53,106 bases of DNA. Origin: Anaerolineales bacterium. Lineage in GTDB: Bacteria; Chloroflexota; Anaerolineae; Anaerolineales; Villigracilaceae. Location of the stretch: assembly GCA_013140605.1 (NCBI GenBank), contig JABFSL010000027.1, positions 1 to 53,106 on the forward strand. The letters are read 5' to 3'. The position numbers were made by a program, and so were the translations under genes. Below the pieces are notes generated by a model. It searched no databases. It was not told where the DNA came from and was given only the letters and a program-made list of their open reading frames with translations. Positions 16,611 to 25,175 of this stretch are shown in pieces. How positions within the stretch are numbered: position 1 is the stretch's first letter; every line of letters begins with the position of its first letter.

Positions 16611-17291
16611 TTACTTCTTCCAAAACTCATCGTTGGTGGATTTGATCTCGCCCATTTCACCCGTTGCAATGAAGATCGTGCGTTCACAGATATTGGTTAC
16701 ACGGTCGGCAACTCGCTCCAAATTGTGGGCAACCCACAGAAGCCAGTTGGCGCGTTCAATGGATTTTGGATCCTGGATGATGATCATCATCAATTCACGA
16801 TAAATTTGATTATAGAGCGCATCCACTTCATCGTCCTCAACGGGGATGGCTTTGGCGGCTTCCACATCCTCTTTGATAAAAGCGGATAATGCGCGGTGAA
16901 GCATGCTCGTGCCGATCTGTGCCATGCGTGGGATGTCGATCAACGGCTTGAGCAGCGCCTCTTCCCCCATGCGGATGTTGATATTTGCGATGCCCTTTGC
17001 GTAATCGCCCATGCGTTCCAACTCTGAAATTATTTCCATCGTGGATGCCAGCAGACGCAGATCATGCGCCATCGGCTGCTGCGTGGCGATCAGGATCATC
17101 AATTGATTTTCAATCGCGAATCGTTTTTTGTTGATCTCGATATCTTCAGCGATGATCTTTTCCGCGCCTTTGAGGTCGCGCTTTTTTAGAACTTCCACTG
17201 AAGTGATGATGGCATGTTCCACCATGCTTCCCAACAGAAGCACTTCATCTTTTACATGTTGTATTTCGTGTTCGAATGTTTTTCGGATCAT
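16611..17291 (-). CDS. phoU: Phosphate signalling protein PhoU (system 2)
   Basis: 226 residues, all helical, two PhoU repeats. MIRKTFEHEIQHVKDEVLLLGSMVE starts it, written here as the canonical opening; the metal-binding helix segments are ELERMGDYAKGIANI in repeat 1 and NLERVADRVTNICERTIF in repeat 2. PhoU links Pst occupancy to PhoR and restrains the Pho response. AGAGGTAACC precedes ATG 17291. It is the last gene of the pstSCAB-arsC-phoU operon. Confidence 0.94.
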   Translation of the reverse strand: MIRKTFEHEIQHVKDEVLLLGSMVEHAIITSVEVLKKRDLKGAEKIIAEDIEINKKRFAIENQLMILIATQQPMAHDLRLLASTMEIISELERMGDYAKGIANINIRMGEEALLKPLIDIPRMAQIGTSMLHRALSAFIKEDVEAAKAIPVEDDEVDALYNQIYRELMMIIIQDPKSIERANWLLWVAHNLERVADRVTNICERTIFIATGEMGEIKSTNDEFWKK

Positions 17292-17328
17292 GGTTACCTC
17301 TGGCGAATTGTGTTTCTTATTTTACTAC

Positions 17329-17784
17329 TTACAATATCATCTGACGATAGTCGCGCGGGGCAATGCCTTGTTGAGTCAACCAAAGGCGCAGACGCTGCTC
17401 AATTTGGTCGCGCACGCGTCGGGTCGATTCGAGGCGCTGCTCTTCATCAAATTTGGCTGGGTCATCGAACGGCCAGTGTTCATGAGTCCCCATGTTGAGG
17501 AATACGGCGGGACAATTTTCCTCGGCATCCGCGCACACGGTGACGACATATCCGAAGTTGACCTTGCCCAGATATTCCATCACAGATTTTGACCACTGAC
17601 TCGAAACATCAATCCCGACTTCGCGCATCGCTTCCTGGACCTCGGGCAGGATTCTGCCCTTTGGTTCTGTGCCTGCGCTGAAAACTTCGAACTGCTCCCC
17701 CGCCAATGCACGCAAGAGTCCTTCCGCCATTTGACTGCGCGCTGAATTGCCGGTGCAAAGAAAAAGTACTTTGGGTTTATTCAT
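17329..17784 (-). CDS. arsC: Arsenate reductase / low-molecular-weight phosphatase family (ArsC)
   Basis: 151 residues. The P-loop CTGNSARS follows the first strand (Cys10), typical of thioredoxin-coupled arsenate reductases of the LMW-PTP fold. VVTVCADAEENCP supplies the second and third cysteine region (Cys near 83 and 89), and WPFDDP is the conserved downstream motif. It reduces arsenate to arsenite. Placement between pstB and phoU makes sense because arsenate enters through Pst. AGGAGA precedes ATG 17784. No arsenite exporter or ArsR is nearby. Confidence 0.88.
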   Translation of the reverse strand: MNKPKVLFLCTGNSARSQMAEGLLRALAGEQFEVFSAGTEPKGRILPEVQEAMREVGIDVSSQWSKSVMEYLGKVNFGYVVTVCADAEENCPAVFLNMGTHEHWPFDDPAKFDEEQRLESTRRVRDQIEQRLRLWLTQQGIAPRDYRQMIL

Positions 17785-17797
17785 GATAATCTCCTAT

Positions 17798-17882
17798 CCG
17801 TCATTGCGAGGAGGGCGCCTTTCCGACGTGGCAATCTGCAGTGTGTAGGAGATTGCTTCGCAAAGTGCGCTCGCAATGACGG
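17798..17882. repeat. GTCATTGCGAGG inverted-repeat element, copy 1
   Basis: CCGTCATTGCGAG on the left and CTCGCAATGACGG on the right bracket about 60 nt that hold a second inverted pair (GGCAATC and GATTGC). It is inserted between pstB and arsC of system 2. Other copies are at 43877-43970 and 49893-49932. Confidence 0.8.
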
Positions 17883-17885
17883 AGC

Positions 17886-18674
17886 CTATCCAAATCTTCC
17901 CGTCACATAATCTTCGGTGCGCTTGTCTTTGGGGTTGGTGAAAATCTTTTTTGTTTCTGAAAACTCTATCACCGTGCCTGATCGTGAACCGTCTTTTTCC
18001 AACATCATCATGGCTGTGTAATCGGATACGCGCGCGGCTTGCTGCATGTTGTGGGTGACGATGATGATGGTGTAGTTTTGCTTAAGCTCCTGCATGAGTT
18101 CTTCGATGCGAAGCGTTGAGATCGGGTCAAGCGCGGACGCGGGTTCGTCCATGAGAATGATCTCAGGTTGAATGGCAATTGTGCGCGCGATGCACAGACG
18201 CTGTTGCTGCCCACCAGAAAGTTCATAGGCGCTCTTCTTGAGTTTGTCTTTCACTTCTTCCCAAAGCGCCGCGCCTCGCAGGGACTGCTCCACCAGCTCA
18301 TCCATGTTTCCCTTGAAGCCGTTGATCTTCGCTCCCCAGGAAATATTTTCATAAATGGATTTCGGAAAGGGGTTTGGCTTTTGAAAAACCATGCCGATCT
18401 TGCGGCGCACTTCCACGGGGTCAATATCCTTGCCATACAGGTTTTGTCCTTGTAATAGGATTTCGCCTGTCACATAACTGCTGGGCACAAAATCGTTCAT
18501 GCGGTTGAAGGCGCGCAGGAGTGTGGATTTTCCGCATCCCGAAGGCCCGATGATGGCGGTGACCTTTTGCTTTTCGATCCTCATGTTCACTTCGCTGACT
18601 GCCGGGAAGCTGCCATAAAAAATGAAAAGGTTTTTTGTTTCGATTGCGTATTCTGGTGTTTGAATATTTTCCAT
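17886..18674 (-). CDS. pstB: Phosphate ABC transporter ATPase PstB (system 2)
   Basis: 262 residues with intact motifs: Walker [11 protein letters not shown]-loop VFQKPNPFP, signature [13 protein letters not shown], Walker [13 protein letters not shown], and [10 protein letters not shown] with the H-loop His. It ends [10 protein letters not shown]. It is the only one of the three pstB genes here with all canonical residues. It starts 4 nt after the pstA stop codon. Confidence 0.95.
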   Translation of the reverse strand: MENIQTPEYAIETKNLFIFYGSFPAVSEVNMRIEKQKVTAIIGPSGCGKSTLLRAFNRMNDFVPSSYVTGEILLQGQNLYGKDIDPVEVRRKIGMVFQKPNPFPKSIYENISWGAKINGFKGNMDELVEQSLRGAALWEEVKDKLKKSAYELSGGQQQRLCIARTIAIQPEIILMDEPASALDPISTLRIEELMQELKQNYTIIIVTHNMQQAARVSDYTAMMMLEKDGSRSGTVIEFSETKKIFTNPKDKRTEDYVTGRFG

Positions 18675-18678
18675 GAGT

Positions 18679-19917
18679 CTAATACTTCCTTTGCACGCGA
18701 TTGCGCAACAAGACCGCTGTGGCGTTTAGGGATAACAACAATATCAATAGGACGATGATGGCGCTTGCCGCAATGGAGTGGAATTCAGATTGCGCGCGCG
18801 TTGTCCATTGATAAATTTGAATTGGCAAGGCCGTGAACTTCGAGAATGGCCCCTCAGGGTCAAGGCTGATGAAGGTGGATGCGCCCACCACAATGAGCGG
18901 TGCGGTTTCACCAATCGCGCGCGAGACGGCCAGAATACTTCCTGTCAGAATGCCTGGCAGGGCATTGGGCAATACGTGATGCCAGACTGTTTGCCAACGG
19001 GTTGCGCCAACTCCAAACGCGGCCTGACGTAACGAATCAGGCACGGCTTTGATGGCTTCCTGCGCATTGATGATGATCAGCGGCAGGACGAGGGTTCCCA
19101 TCGTCAGCCCGGCGGATAGGATGGTGCGCCCATTCGAATCTGTGACGCCGAACATGCTTCCGCTTGTGAACGGTTCCAACGCCCGCACAAAGATCGCAAG
19201 TCCCAACATGCCGTAGACAATACTTGGCACACCAGCGAGGTTATTGATATTGGTCTGGATAACGCGGTTAAGGAAATTCTTGCTCGCATATTCTTGAAGA
19301 TAAATAGCCGCGCCTGTGCCGATGGGCAATGCGAACAGAATGGCAATTCCCACCATCCACAGTGAGCCGAGGATGGCGGTGCGCACGCCTGCGAATTCCG
19401 CCTTGGACGACATGGGCGTGGTCAGGAATACTGGCGTAAGCCACGAGCGGAATTCCAATTTTGCATCTGGATATTTTTTTGCAACTTCAGCTTTTATTTC
19501 GCTTGAACGAAAGATCGAATCAGTCATTGACCAGGTTTGTTTTGTGTCAATTTGGATAAGGCGTTCCAGCACCAGCGTGTACAGATCTGACTTGGAGCGT
19601 TTCTCCATTGCCTTTTCGTTGTCCAACTTTTTGAACGCGCCAGAGGAAAGATTGGTTGTGAGAATATCCAGTAATTCCTGTTTGTTCAAATCATCCAATG
19701 CTTTCGAGGTGAATTCGGACGGGTCATTCTTGTATTCGAATGCCACATAACCGAATGCTCCGTCAACAACGTTGTAGAGCAGGGCCGCAAGACTTAAGAT
19801 GGCGATCACCAATGCGGAGAAGAATAAGGTCTGCCAGATGGATGCGCTGCGATAGCGCCTGCTGAGAGAACGATGTAAGGCTTCGCCCTTGGGGTAATGG
19901 TCGCGGTTTGGATTCAT
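18679..19917 (-). CDS. pstA: Phosphate ABC transporter permease PstA (system 2), with large extracytoplasmic insert
   Basis: 412 residues against about 280-300 for normal PstA. After the first helix (about residues 30-52) comes an extra domain of about 110 residues, charged and probably extracytoplasmic, with [15 protein letters not shown] and [13 protein letters not shown]. The standard core follows: [54 protein letters not shown] and [16 protein letters not shown]. It overlaps pstC by 4 nt. The insert may contact PstS, which is inference. Confidence 0.93.
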   Translation of the reverse strand: MNPNRDHYPKGEALHRSLSRRYRSASIWQTLFFSALVIAILSLAALLYNVVDGAFGYVAFEYKNDPSEFTSKALDDLNKQELLDILTTNLSSGAFKKLDNEKAMEKRSKSDLYTLVLERLIQIDTKQTWSMTDSIFRSSEIKAEVAKKYPDAKLEFRSWLTPVFLTTPMSSKAEFAGVRTAILGSLWMVGIAILFALPIGTGAAIYLQEYASKNFLNRVIQTNINNLAGVPSIVYGMLGLAIFVRALEPFTSGSMFGVTDSNGRTILSAGLTMGTLVLPLIIINAQEAIKAVPDSLRQAAFGVGATRWQTVWHHVLPNALPGILTGSILAVSRAIGETAPLIVVGASTFISLDPEGPFSKFTALPIQIYQWTTRAQSEFHSIAASAIIVLLILLLSLNATAVLLRNRVQRKY

Positions 19918-20855
19918 TCATACCTCTGGCGGAATCTGTTAATAATTCCCTGACTGATGAGATTCAAAACCAAGGTTACAAGAAATAACATCAACGCAAT
20001 CGCAAATAGACTGTTGTAATCAATCGAGTTGTAGCTCAAGTCGCCGCCGCTGATACGGGCAATGTGACCTGTCATGGTTTCAGCAGCTTTGAATGGATTG
20101 AATGTAAAGTTTGGACCTGAACCTGCGGCTACAGCTACGATCATCGTTTCGCCGACAGCGCGGGAGATGCCAATGATCAGCGCCGCACCGATTCCTGATA
20201 AAGCGGCGGGCAATACAACCTGAATACTGGTCTCGAATTTCGTTGCACCCATGGCGTATGCGCCTTCACGTAGAGCGCGAGGAACCGCGCTCAATGCGTC
20301 TTCACTCATGGAGGAGATCAACGGCAGGATCATGATTCCCATCACGATGCCAGCGGAGAGCATGTTGTACACTTCCACGCCATCGCCGAAAATCTTTTGC
20401 AGGAGGGGAGTCATGAAGAGCAGGGCAAAATATCCGTAGACAACAGTTGGGATTCCAGCCAGGATTTCGAGGATGGGTTTTAACGCTGACCGTGCTTTCG
20501 GGGAGGCATATTCACTTAGAAACAGGGCAGCTGCCAGTCCAAGTGGAAGCGAGACGAACATCGCAATAAAACTGGTGACAAGGGTCGAAGTCACCAGCGG
20601 CCATATCCCGAAAAGTCCGATCCCTGGCTGCCATTGTGTTGTCCCAAAGAATTTTGCGAATGTCACATCGGGATTGTTGAAGAAAAGCAGGGCTTCCTTC
20701 CCCAATTCGTAGACGATGGCGACTGTTATGAATATGGATAAAACCCCTGAAATAAATAGCAGGGATTGAATGATACTTTCAGCGGGGCGCATTTTCTTTT
20801 TTAGATCGAGCGGACGGAAAATTTTATTTTCCATAATTGTGTTTTCTTGTTTCAT
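19914..20855 (-). CDS. pstC: Phosphate ABC transporter permease PstC (system 2)
   Basis: 313 residues, six helices. GLAAALFLSEYASPKAR, ILEILAGIPTVVYGYFALLF, AMGATKFETSIQVVLPAALSGI and ISRAVGETMIVAVAAGSG are conserved PstC segments. Start at 20855 or 20834 (second Met). A perfect palindrome (20873-20888) lies just upstream of the start. Confidence 0.94.
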   Translation of the reverse strand: MKQENTIMENKIFRPLDLKKKMRPAESIIQSLLFISGVLSIFITVAIVYELGKEALLFFNNPDVTFAKFFGTTQWQPGIGLFGIWPLVTSTLVTSFIAMFVSLPLGLAAALFLSEYASPKARSALKPILEILAGIPTVVYGYFALLFMTPLLQKIFGDGVEVYNMLSAGIVMGIMILPLISSMSEDALSAVPRALREGAYAMGATKFETSIQVVLPAALSGIGAALIIGISRAVGETMIVAVAAGSGPNFTFNPFKAAETMTGHIARISGGDLSYNSIDYNSLFAIALMLFLVTLVLNLISQGIINRFRQRYE

Positions 20856-21093
20856 TTTCGCTCATCTTCCATGGCGTTCGAGAACGCCTTTTATGAAGAA
20901 ATTTCCTGCCCAACAGTGATCGGGATAAATTCTCTAAGAGGAGAAGATTTTGATATTGAGTTCTGTTGGGCTTTCTTTCAAGCAATCCATACTCAATTTG
21001 CCCGAAGGCTCCCGATCATTAGACTGGCTTTATACAGCAAGAATGGGCTGGCCTCACTTATGGAGACCAGCCCTTGTGTTATTTGTTTATCTC
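20856..21093 (-). other. Structured spacer between pstS and pstC (system 2)
   Basis: No gene. On the minus strand it carries in order the GGGCTGG hairpin (see terminator), a 9-bp long-range stem GCCCAACAG/CTGTTGGGC (20908-20916 with 20963-20971), a competing TGATCGGG/CCCGATCA pair (20917-20924 with 21011-21018), and the palindrome GGCGTTC-GA-GAACGCC (20873-20888). This could attenuate or process the mRNA so that pstS is made in excess over the permease. Confidence 0.45.
21043..21075 (-). terminator. Terminator-like hairpin after pstS (system 2)
   Basis: GGGCTGG and CCAGCCC pair with an inner CCTC/GAG step, 19 nt after the pstS stop. The following T run is weak (ATTCTT), consistent with partial termination inside the operon. 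Confidence 0.55.
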
Positions 21094-22158
21094 TTACTTG
21101 GCTGTGGCAGTTGTCCAGGCATCCACCGCGCCTTGAAGATCGGCGGCGGGAGCGGGGAAGTAGCCAACATCGATAATGTTGTCATTGACGTTGCTCAAGT
21201 AGAAATAGATGAACGCGGCAACCTGAGGCTTCTCTGCGAGGATTTTCGCATCTGAGTAGATGAAGAGCGGGCGGGCGAGGGGATAAGTACCATCGTCCAC
21301 GGTGCCCTGATTGGGTTCAACACCTTCAACTGCAACGGCTTTCAAAGCGCCGGAGTTCTCAGTGAAATAAGCGAAACCAAAGTAACCGATCGCATAGGGG
21401 CTACCTTCAACGCCCTGAACGAGAACATTGTCATCTTCAGAGAATTGTGCGCCTTCGAGGCCGAGAATGGCTTCTTCGCCAGCGGCAACATCGGCTTTTC
21501 CATCAGCATTGAGATAGAGAGGAGCAACAACAGCTTCGTTGAAATAATCGAAAGTGCCGCTGTCAGCGCCTGGGCCGTAGACCAAAATTGCTTCGGCGGG
21601 GAAGGTCGCATCAACCTGATCCCAGGTAGTGAACTGGCCCGAGAAGATTTTGCCGAGTTGTTCCTTGGTGAGAGCGGTGACAAAATCATTCTCAGCGCTC
21701 ACGACCACGGCAAGGGCATCGGTTCCAACACGGAATTCGATGGGCTCACGGCCGATGGCTGCGCAGGCTTCCTTCTCGCTGTCTTTGATGGCGCGGGAAG
21801 CGTTTGAGATATCAGACTCACCAGCGGTGCAGAAGCGTTCGAAACCAGCGCCGGTACCGATGCTGTCAACGGTGATGTTGCCAGTGTAACCTTCCTGTTG
21901 GAAGAGTTCAGCCAAACGTTCGGAAAGGGGGAACACGGTGGAGGAGCCAGCGGTGATGATATCGCCAGTGACAGCGTCAGGGGCGTACATCGCCATCGGG
22001 TCTTCTGTCGGGGCGACAGTTGGCACTTCGGTGGCGGGAACTTCGGTTGCAACAACAGGGACTTCTGTGGCAGCCTCAGTGGCCGGGGCGCCGCAGGCGG
22101 CGAGCAAGAGGCTCATGGCCACTACAATAAACAATAATGAACGAACAGTTTTTAACAT
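21094..22158 (-). CDS. pstS: Phosphate-binding lipoprotein PstS (system 2), Pho-regulated
   Basis: 354 residues. Lipoprotein signal ends LLLAAC (Cys22), then a Val/Thr/Pro-rich linker with ATEVP repeats (about 25-55). The binding domain contains ITAGSSTVFPLSERLAELF, IGTGAGFERFC, DISNASRAIKDSEKEAC and YGPGADSGTFDYF, the phosphate ligand segments of the PstS/SphX-type family. AAAGGAGAAAAG precedes the ATG. Its promoter carries four 11-bp spaced TTAAC-like repeats, so it should rise in phosphate starvation. Confidence 0.95.
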   Translation of the reverse strand: MLKTVRSLLFIVVAMSLLLAACGAPATEAATEVPVVATEVPATEVPTVAPTEDPMAMYAPDAVTGDIITAGSSTVFPLSERLAELFQQEGYTGNITVDSIGTGAGFERFCTAGESDISNASRAIKDSEKEACAAIGREPIEFRVGTDALAVVVSAENDFVTALTKEQLGKIFSGQFTTWDQVDATFPAEAILVYGPGADSGTFDYFNEAVVAPLYLNADGKADVAAGEEAILGLEGAQFSEDDNVLVQGVEGSPYAIGYFGFAYFTENSGALKAVAVEGVEPNQGTVDDGTYPLARPLFIYSDAKILAEKPQVAAFIYFYLSNVNDNIIDVGYFPAPAADLQGAVDAWTTATAK

Positions 22159-22192
22159 TTCTTTTCTCCTTTAGGTTTTATACAACGATGAG

Positions 22193-22246
22193 ATGATAAC
22201 CATCCCCTCTTAAGGGCAATGGAAGAACAGGTTAACATCTTGTTAA
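22193..22246 (-). promoter_or_regulatory. Pho-box promoter of pstS (system 2)
   Basis: On the minus strand TTAAC (22246), TTAAC (22235), TTCCA (22224) and TTAAG (22213) start every 11 bp. A 10-nt gap follows, then TATCAT (22198-22193). The start codon is 35 nt downstream. This matches the layout at five other promoters here. Confidence 0.7.
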
Positions 22247-22300
22247 GGGATTCATGTCTTGAATTTTCCAATTGTTACTCGCCTTACGAAAAAAAGTGTC

Positions 22301-22400
22301 TTGACCCCGAAGGGGTCAAATGATTATAGATTTTGGGACGCGCCGAATTCAACCCCGATGGGGTGTAATACCTGTAAAACCCATGTCATCCCTTCGGGAT
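22301..22400. repeat. Composite CCCCGAAGGGG palindrome cluster; spacer 22159-22627
   Basis: TTGACCCC-GAA-GGGGTCAA (22301-22319), ACCCCGATGGGGT (22352-22364) and ATCCCTTCGGGAT (22388-22400) are three small hairpins. They are joined by AAATGATTATAGA and similar words. The same composite occurs at 40661-40742. Apart from this and the pstS promoter, nothing else is visible in the 469-nt spacer. Confidence 0.7.
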
Positions 22401-22627
22401 TTGATGACGGTTCTGACAATTTTCTCCTTTGTATGCGACTAAAAGTATTAACAGTACGAATGTTCTAGTAAGGCAAAGGTATACGCCATTCATCCGATAT
22501 GTCAATGTGGCCAATGGCTTGGATGAAAAACGAAAGGATGCATGTCTTCTGAGAGTCTTTGAAAGTTCTTGATGGCAGCAGGGCATTATCTTTGGCAAAA
22601 TTCATTGATGAAAAAGGAGCATGAACA

Positions 22628-24007
22628 ATGCGTGTTTTCGAGTGGCTTTTCTTATTGGTATTTACTCCCATTCTGCTGATCCCGTTTATTCCGCACACAT
22701 GGCGACGCCGCTGGTTGATCGTGTCTGCGCTGTTGCCAATTCTAATGGGTGGAATTCATTTGATCGCTGAGGGTTGGCGTATTCAGATGGCGCCCTTGTA
22801 TATGCTTGCCGTGTTGGCGCTGGCGGGTCGGCTGCCTGAACTGTTAGGGCGTGAAGGGGTGCGGCGCGGACGCGGTATTCTTGTGAGCGGTGTGACTGCG
22901 CTGTTTCTCATCTTCAGCGGTCTCCTCGCGGGCTGGCTGCTGCCAGTGGTGACACTGCCAGACCCCACTGGACCTTATCAGGTGGGTATCGTTGACCGCG
23001 AATTGGTGGATGAGGCGCGCGGGCGTCGATTGATGGTATCCATTTGGTATCCCGCTGCACAAGGCGGCAAGCCTGCGCCATTCACGCATTATCCCGATGA
23101 AGTGGCAACCGGGCTAGGGAAACTTTCAGGCCTGCCTGGATTGCCGTTTCAACACCTGCGCTATTTCAAGCTCGCCGCCAGCGAAGGTGCGCCTCCACTG
23201 GAAGATGGTGCTCCATTTCCCATCCTTGTATTTTCGCATGGCATGGTCGGACTGCGTCTGCAAAACAGCTCGACGCTGCAGGATCTGGCAAGTTGGGGTT
23301 ATGTTGTGGTGGCGATTGACCACACTGATGCGGCTGCTGTGACGGTGTTTCCTGATGGCGAGACGCGCTATTATGATCTGGAGCGCTTCGGTATCGATCC
23401 CGCCGATGGAGCGCCTGATAAGGCGCTGGTGGATGAGCGCGTGTTTCCGGCCTGGGTCGCTGACCAGCGTTTCGTCTACGATATGCTCGAAACGTGGGCT
23501 GTAGATGATCCCTTGTTCGCGGGCAAACTCGACCTGACACGCATCGGCTCATTCGGCCATTCCTTCGGCGGAGCGACTGCATTGGAAGTCTGTCTTGTTG
23601 ATACGCGCTGCCGCGCCGCTGTGGACATGGATGGCGGCCTCTACGGAACGATCATGACCCAGCCTGCTGTACGTCCGTTGTTGTTGATGAGTTCCGCTGA
23701 AAGCGGCAAACTCCCAGATGCAGTTGAAAAGTGGAAGAGCATGGTCGCGAATGCAAACGTGCCTGCATACTGGCTGGAACTGCCCAACAGTACACATTTT
23801 TCCTTTACCATCACTCAACTGCTCTCGCCGCTTCTCGTGCCGAAGGATTTCGATCCGCGCGACGGACTGCACATCGTAGATAAGTATCTGCGCATATTTT
23901 TCGATATGTATCTGCGTGATGTGGAGACACCTTCTTTGGAACCAGCATCCGCAGAAACGGATGTGCGTTGGTTCACGAAATCCCGACTTTATTCACCTGA
24001 CAAGTAA
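22628..24007 (+). CDS. Alpha/beta hydrolase, platelet-activating-factor acetylhydrolase-like, membrane-anchored
   Basis: 459 residues. Three or four hydrophobic helices fill residues 1-110. The hydrolase domain has nucleophile elbow GHSFGG (310-315, Ser312), VDMDGG with Asp335, and STHFSF with His390. From memory, human plasma PAF-AH uses S273, D296 and H351; the spacings +23 and +78 are identical here. Oxyanion segment VFSHGMVG lies at 202-208. These enzymes release short or oxidised acyl chains from phospholipids. AAGGAG is 9 nt before ATG 22628. It is divergent from Pho-regulated pstS, with no Pho box seen on its side. Confidence 0.82.
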   Translation: MRVFEWLFLLVFTPILLIPFIPHTWRRRWLIVSALLPILMGGIHLIAEGWRIQMAPLYMLAVLALAGRLPELLGREGVRRGRGILVSGVTALFLIFSGLLAGWLLPVVTLPDPTGPYQVGIVDRELVDEARGRRLMVSIWYPAAQGGKPAPFTHYPDEVATGLGKLSGLPGLPFQHLRYFKLAASEGAPPLEDGAPFPILVFSHGMVGLRLQNSSTLQDLASWGYVVVAIDHTDAAAVTVFPDGETRYYDLERFGIDPADGAPDKALVDERVFPAWVADQRFVYDMLETWAVDDPLFAGKLDLTRIGSFGHSFGGATALEVCLVDTRCRAAVDMDGGLYGTIMTQPAVRPLLLMSSAESGKLPDAVEKWKSMVANANVPAYWLELPNSTHFSFTITQLLSPLLVPKDFDPRDGLHIVDKYLRIFFDMYLRDVETPSLEPASAETDVRWFTKSRLYSPDK

Positions 24008-24060
24008 TTTTCCAATGAAATGGATGAACTTGGATCATAATTGATCCTGATGGATTGCCC

Positions 24061-24094
24061 GTAAAAAAAACTGCCCGCCATTTCTGACGGGCAG
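24061..24094 (-). terminator. Terminator after surE (also faces the hydrolase gene)
   Basis: CTGCCCG and CGGGCAG pair; on the minus strand an eight-T run follows. It lies between the converging hydrolase and surE genes. Confidence 0.85.
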
Positions 24095-24139
24095 CGTCTT
24101 CTCGTGGAAGACAATAAGGAGGAGAAGAATGAACGTTGT

Positions 24140-24967
24140 TTATTTTTCTGCCGCAACAACAGAATCTGTAAGCAACGATAATTCAAAAGGTTGGGAATGC
24201 CAGTTCCAAGTATTGAGATCGGAAATGGCGCGATAAGCTGTCAGGTCCAATTGCAGAGGCGTGACGGAGACAAACCCCGCAGCCAACGCCCCGACATCTG
24301 TTCCTGATTCTGATACACCCGTCGGCGCGTCGCCGCCGATCCAATAATAGGGGCGTCCGCGCGGATCGATGCGTTCGTCAAGGCGGCTGTGATACACGCG
24401 CAGTCCCTGACGGGTGATGCGGAAACCATGAATATCTTCCGCTTTAAGAAAAGGCACGTTGACGTTCAAGAGTGTGTCTGCGGGCAAACCGTTGGCGATC
24501 ACATTTTGAACGGCAATCCGCGCGGCGTATGCGGCGGGTTGAAAATCAATGGCGCCGACATGTATTTCGGGTACTTCGAGTGAAACTGCAACACCTGGCG
24601 CGCCCGCGATCACTGCTTCCATTGCGGCGGTGACAGTTCCTGAATAGGTCACATCATGCCCCAGGTTTGCGCCGACGTTGATACCCGAGACCACCAGATC
24701 AAATTTCTCTTTGAAGTATCCGAGCATTGCCAGTGCAACGCAATCGGATGGAGCGCCATCGCTTGCCAGCGCCACTGTCCCATCTTCAAGGTGAAACTCA
24801 CGCAGGCGCAAGGCGCGGTCTAATGTTTTTACATGTCCGCTGCCAGACCAGTTACGGTCGGGTGCGAGGATGGTTACTTTGCCGAGATTTCGCATTTCCT
24901 GTGCGAGAGCCAGAAGCCCGGGGGCCAGTATGCCATCGTCATTGGTTACTAAAATATTTTTGGTCAT
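24140..24967 (-). CDS. surE: 5'/3'-nucleotidase SurE
   Basis: 275 residues from ATG 24967; the longer frame upstream covers the small 47-aa gene. The start KNILVTNDDGILAPG carries the metal-binding Asp10-Asp11, followed by APDRNWSGSGHVKTLDRALR, SDGAPSDCVALAML and VSGINVGANLGHDVTYSGTV. SurE is a metal-dependent phosphatase of nucleoside monophosphates and, in E. coli, also of short-chain polyphosphate. That fits this phosphate cluster. GGAAA precedes the ATG. It is third in a unit with the PHP gene and the 47-aa gene. Confidence 0.93.
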   Translation of the reverse strand: MTKNILVTNDDGILAPGLLALAQEMRNLGKVTILAPDRNWSGSGHVKTLDRALRLREFHLEDGTVALASDGAPSDCVALAMLGYFKEKFDLVVSGINVGANLGHDVTYSGTVTAAMEAVIAGAPGVAVSLEVPEIHVGAIDFQPAAYAARIAVQNVIANGLPADTLLNVNVPFLKAEDIHGFRITRQGLRVYHSRLDERIDPRGRPYYWIGGDAPTGVSESGTDVGALAAGFVSVTPLQLDLTAYRAISDLNTWNWHSQPFELSLLTDSVVAAEK

Positions 24968-25019
24968 TTTATTTCCATGTTTCTTTCCATAGTATTTATT
25001 TCTGTCAAGGCGGGAGCGC

Positions 25020-25163
25020 CTATTCAAATGAAGACAAACGATCTTCGAGAATGTCATATCCTCTTTCTTGGTCATCCCACTTTGCCACAACCAGGGTTGT
25101 CCAGATCAATATGAGGATCGGTAGAACAATGACAAGATATGATGCCACGCAAAGTAGTAGCAT
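25020..25163 (-). CDS. Small single-helix membrane protein (47 aa)
   Basis: An open frame of 47 codons fits the gap between the PHP gene (12 nt upstream) and surE (52 nt downstream). It starts MLLLCVASYLVIVLPILILIW, a single hydrophobic helix, and ends in a charged tail, KWDDQERGYDILEDRLSSFE. No clear ribosome-binding site, so translation may be coupled to the PHP gene. I do not recognise a family. The helix-plus-acidic-tail pattern and tight fit in a Pho-controlled unit support a real gene, but chance is possible. Confidence 0.45.
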   Translation of the reverse strand: MLLLCVASYLVIVLPILILIWTTLVVAKWDDQERGYDILEDRLSSFE

Positions 25164-25175
25164 ATTAAATTCGCT

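Noticed and set aside
17329-17784. Selenoprotein candidate (redox enzyme near tRNA-Sec genome)
   Set aside because: All cysteines are encoded as Cys and the frame has no internal TGA; no other selenoprotein was recognised in the window.
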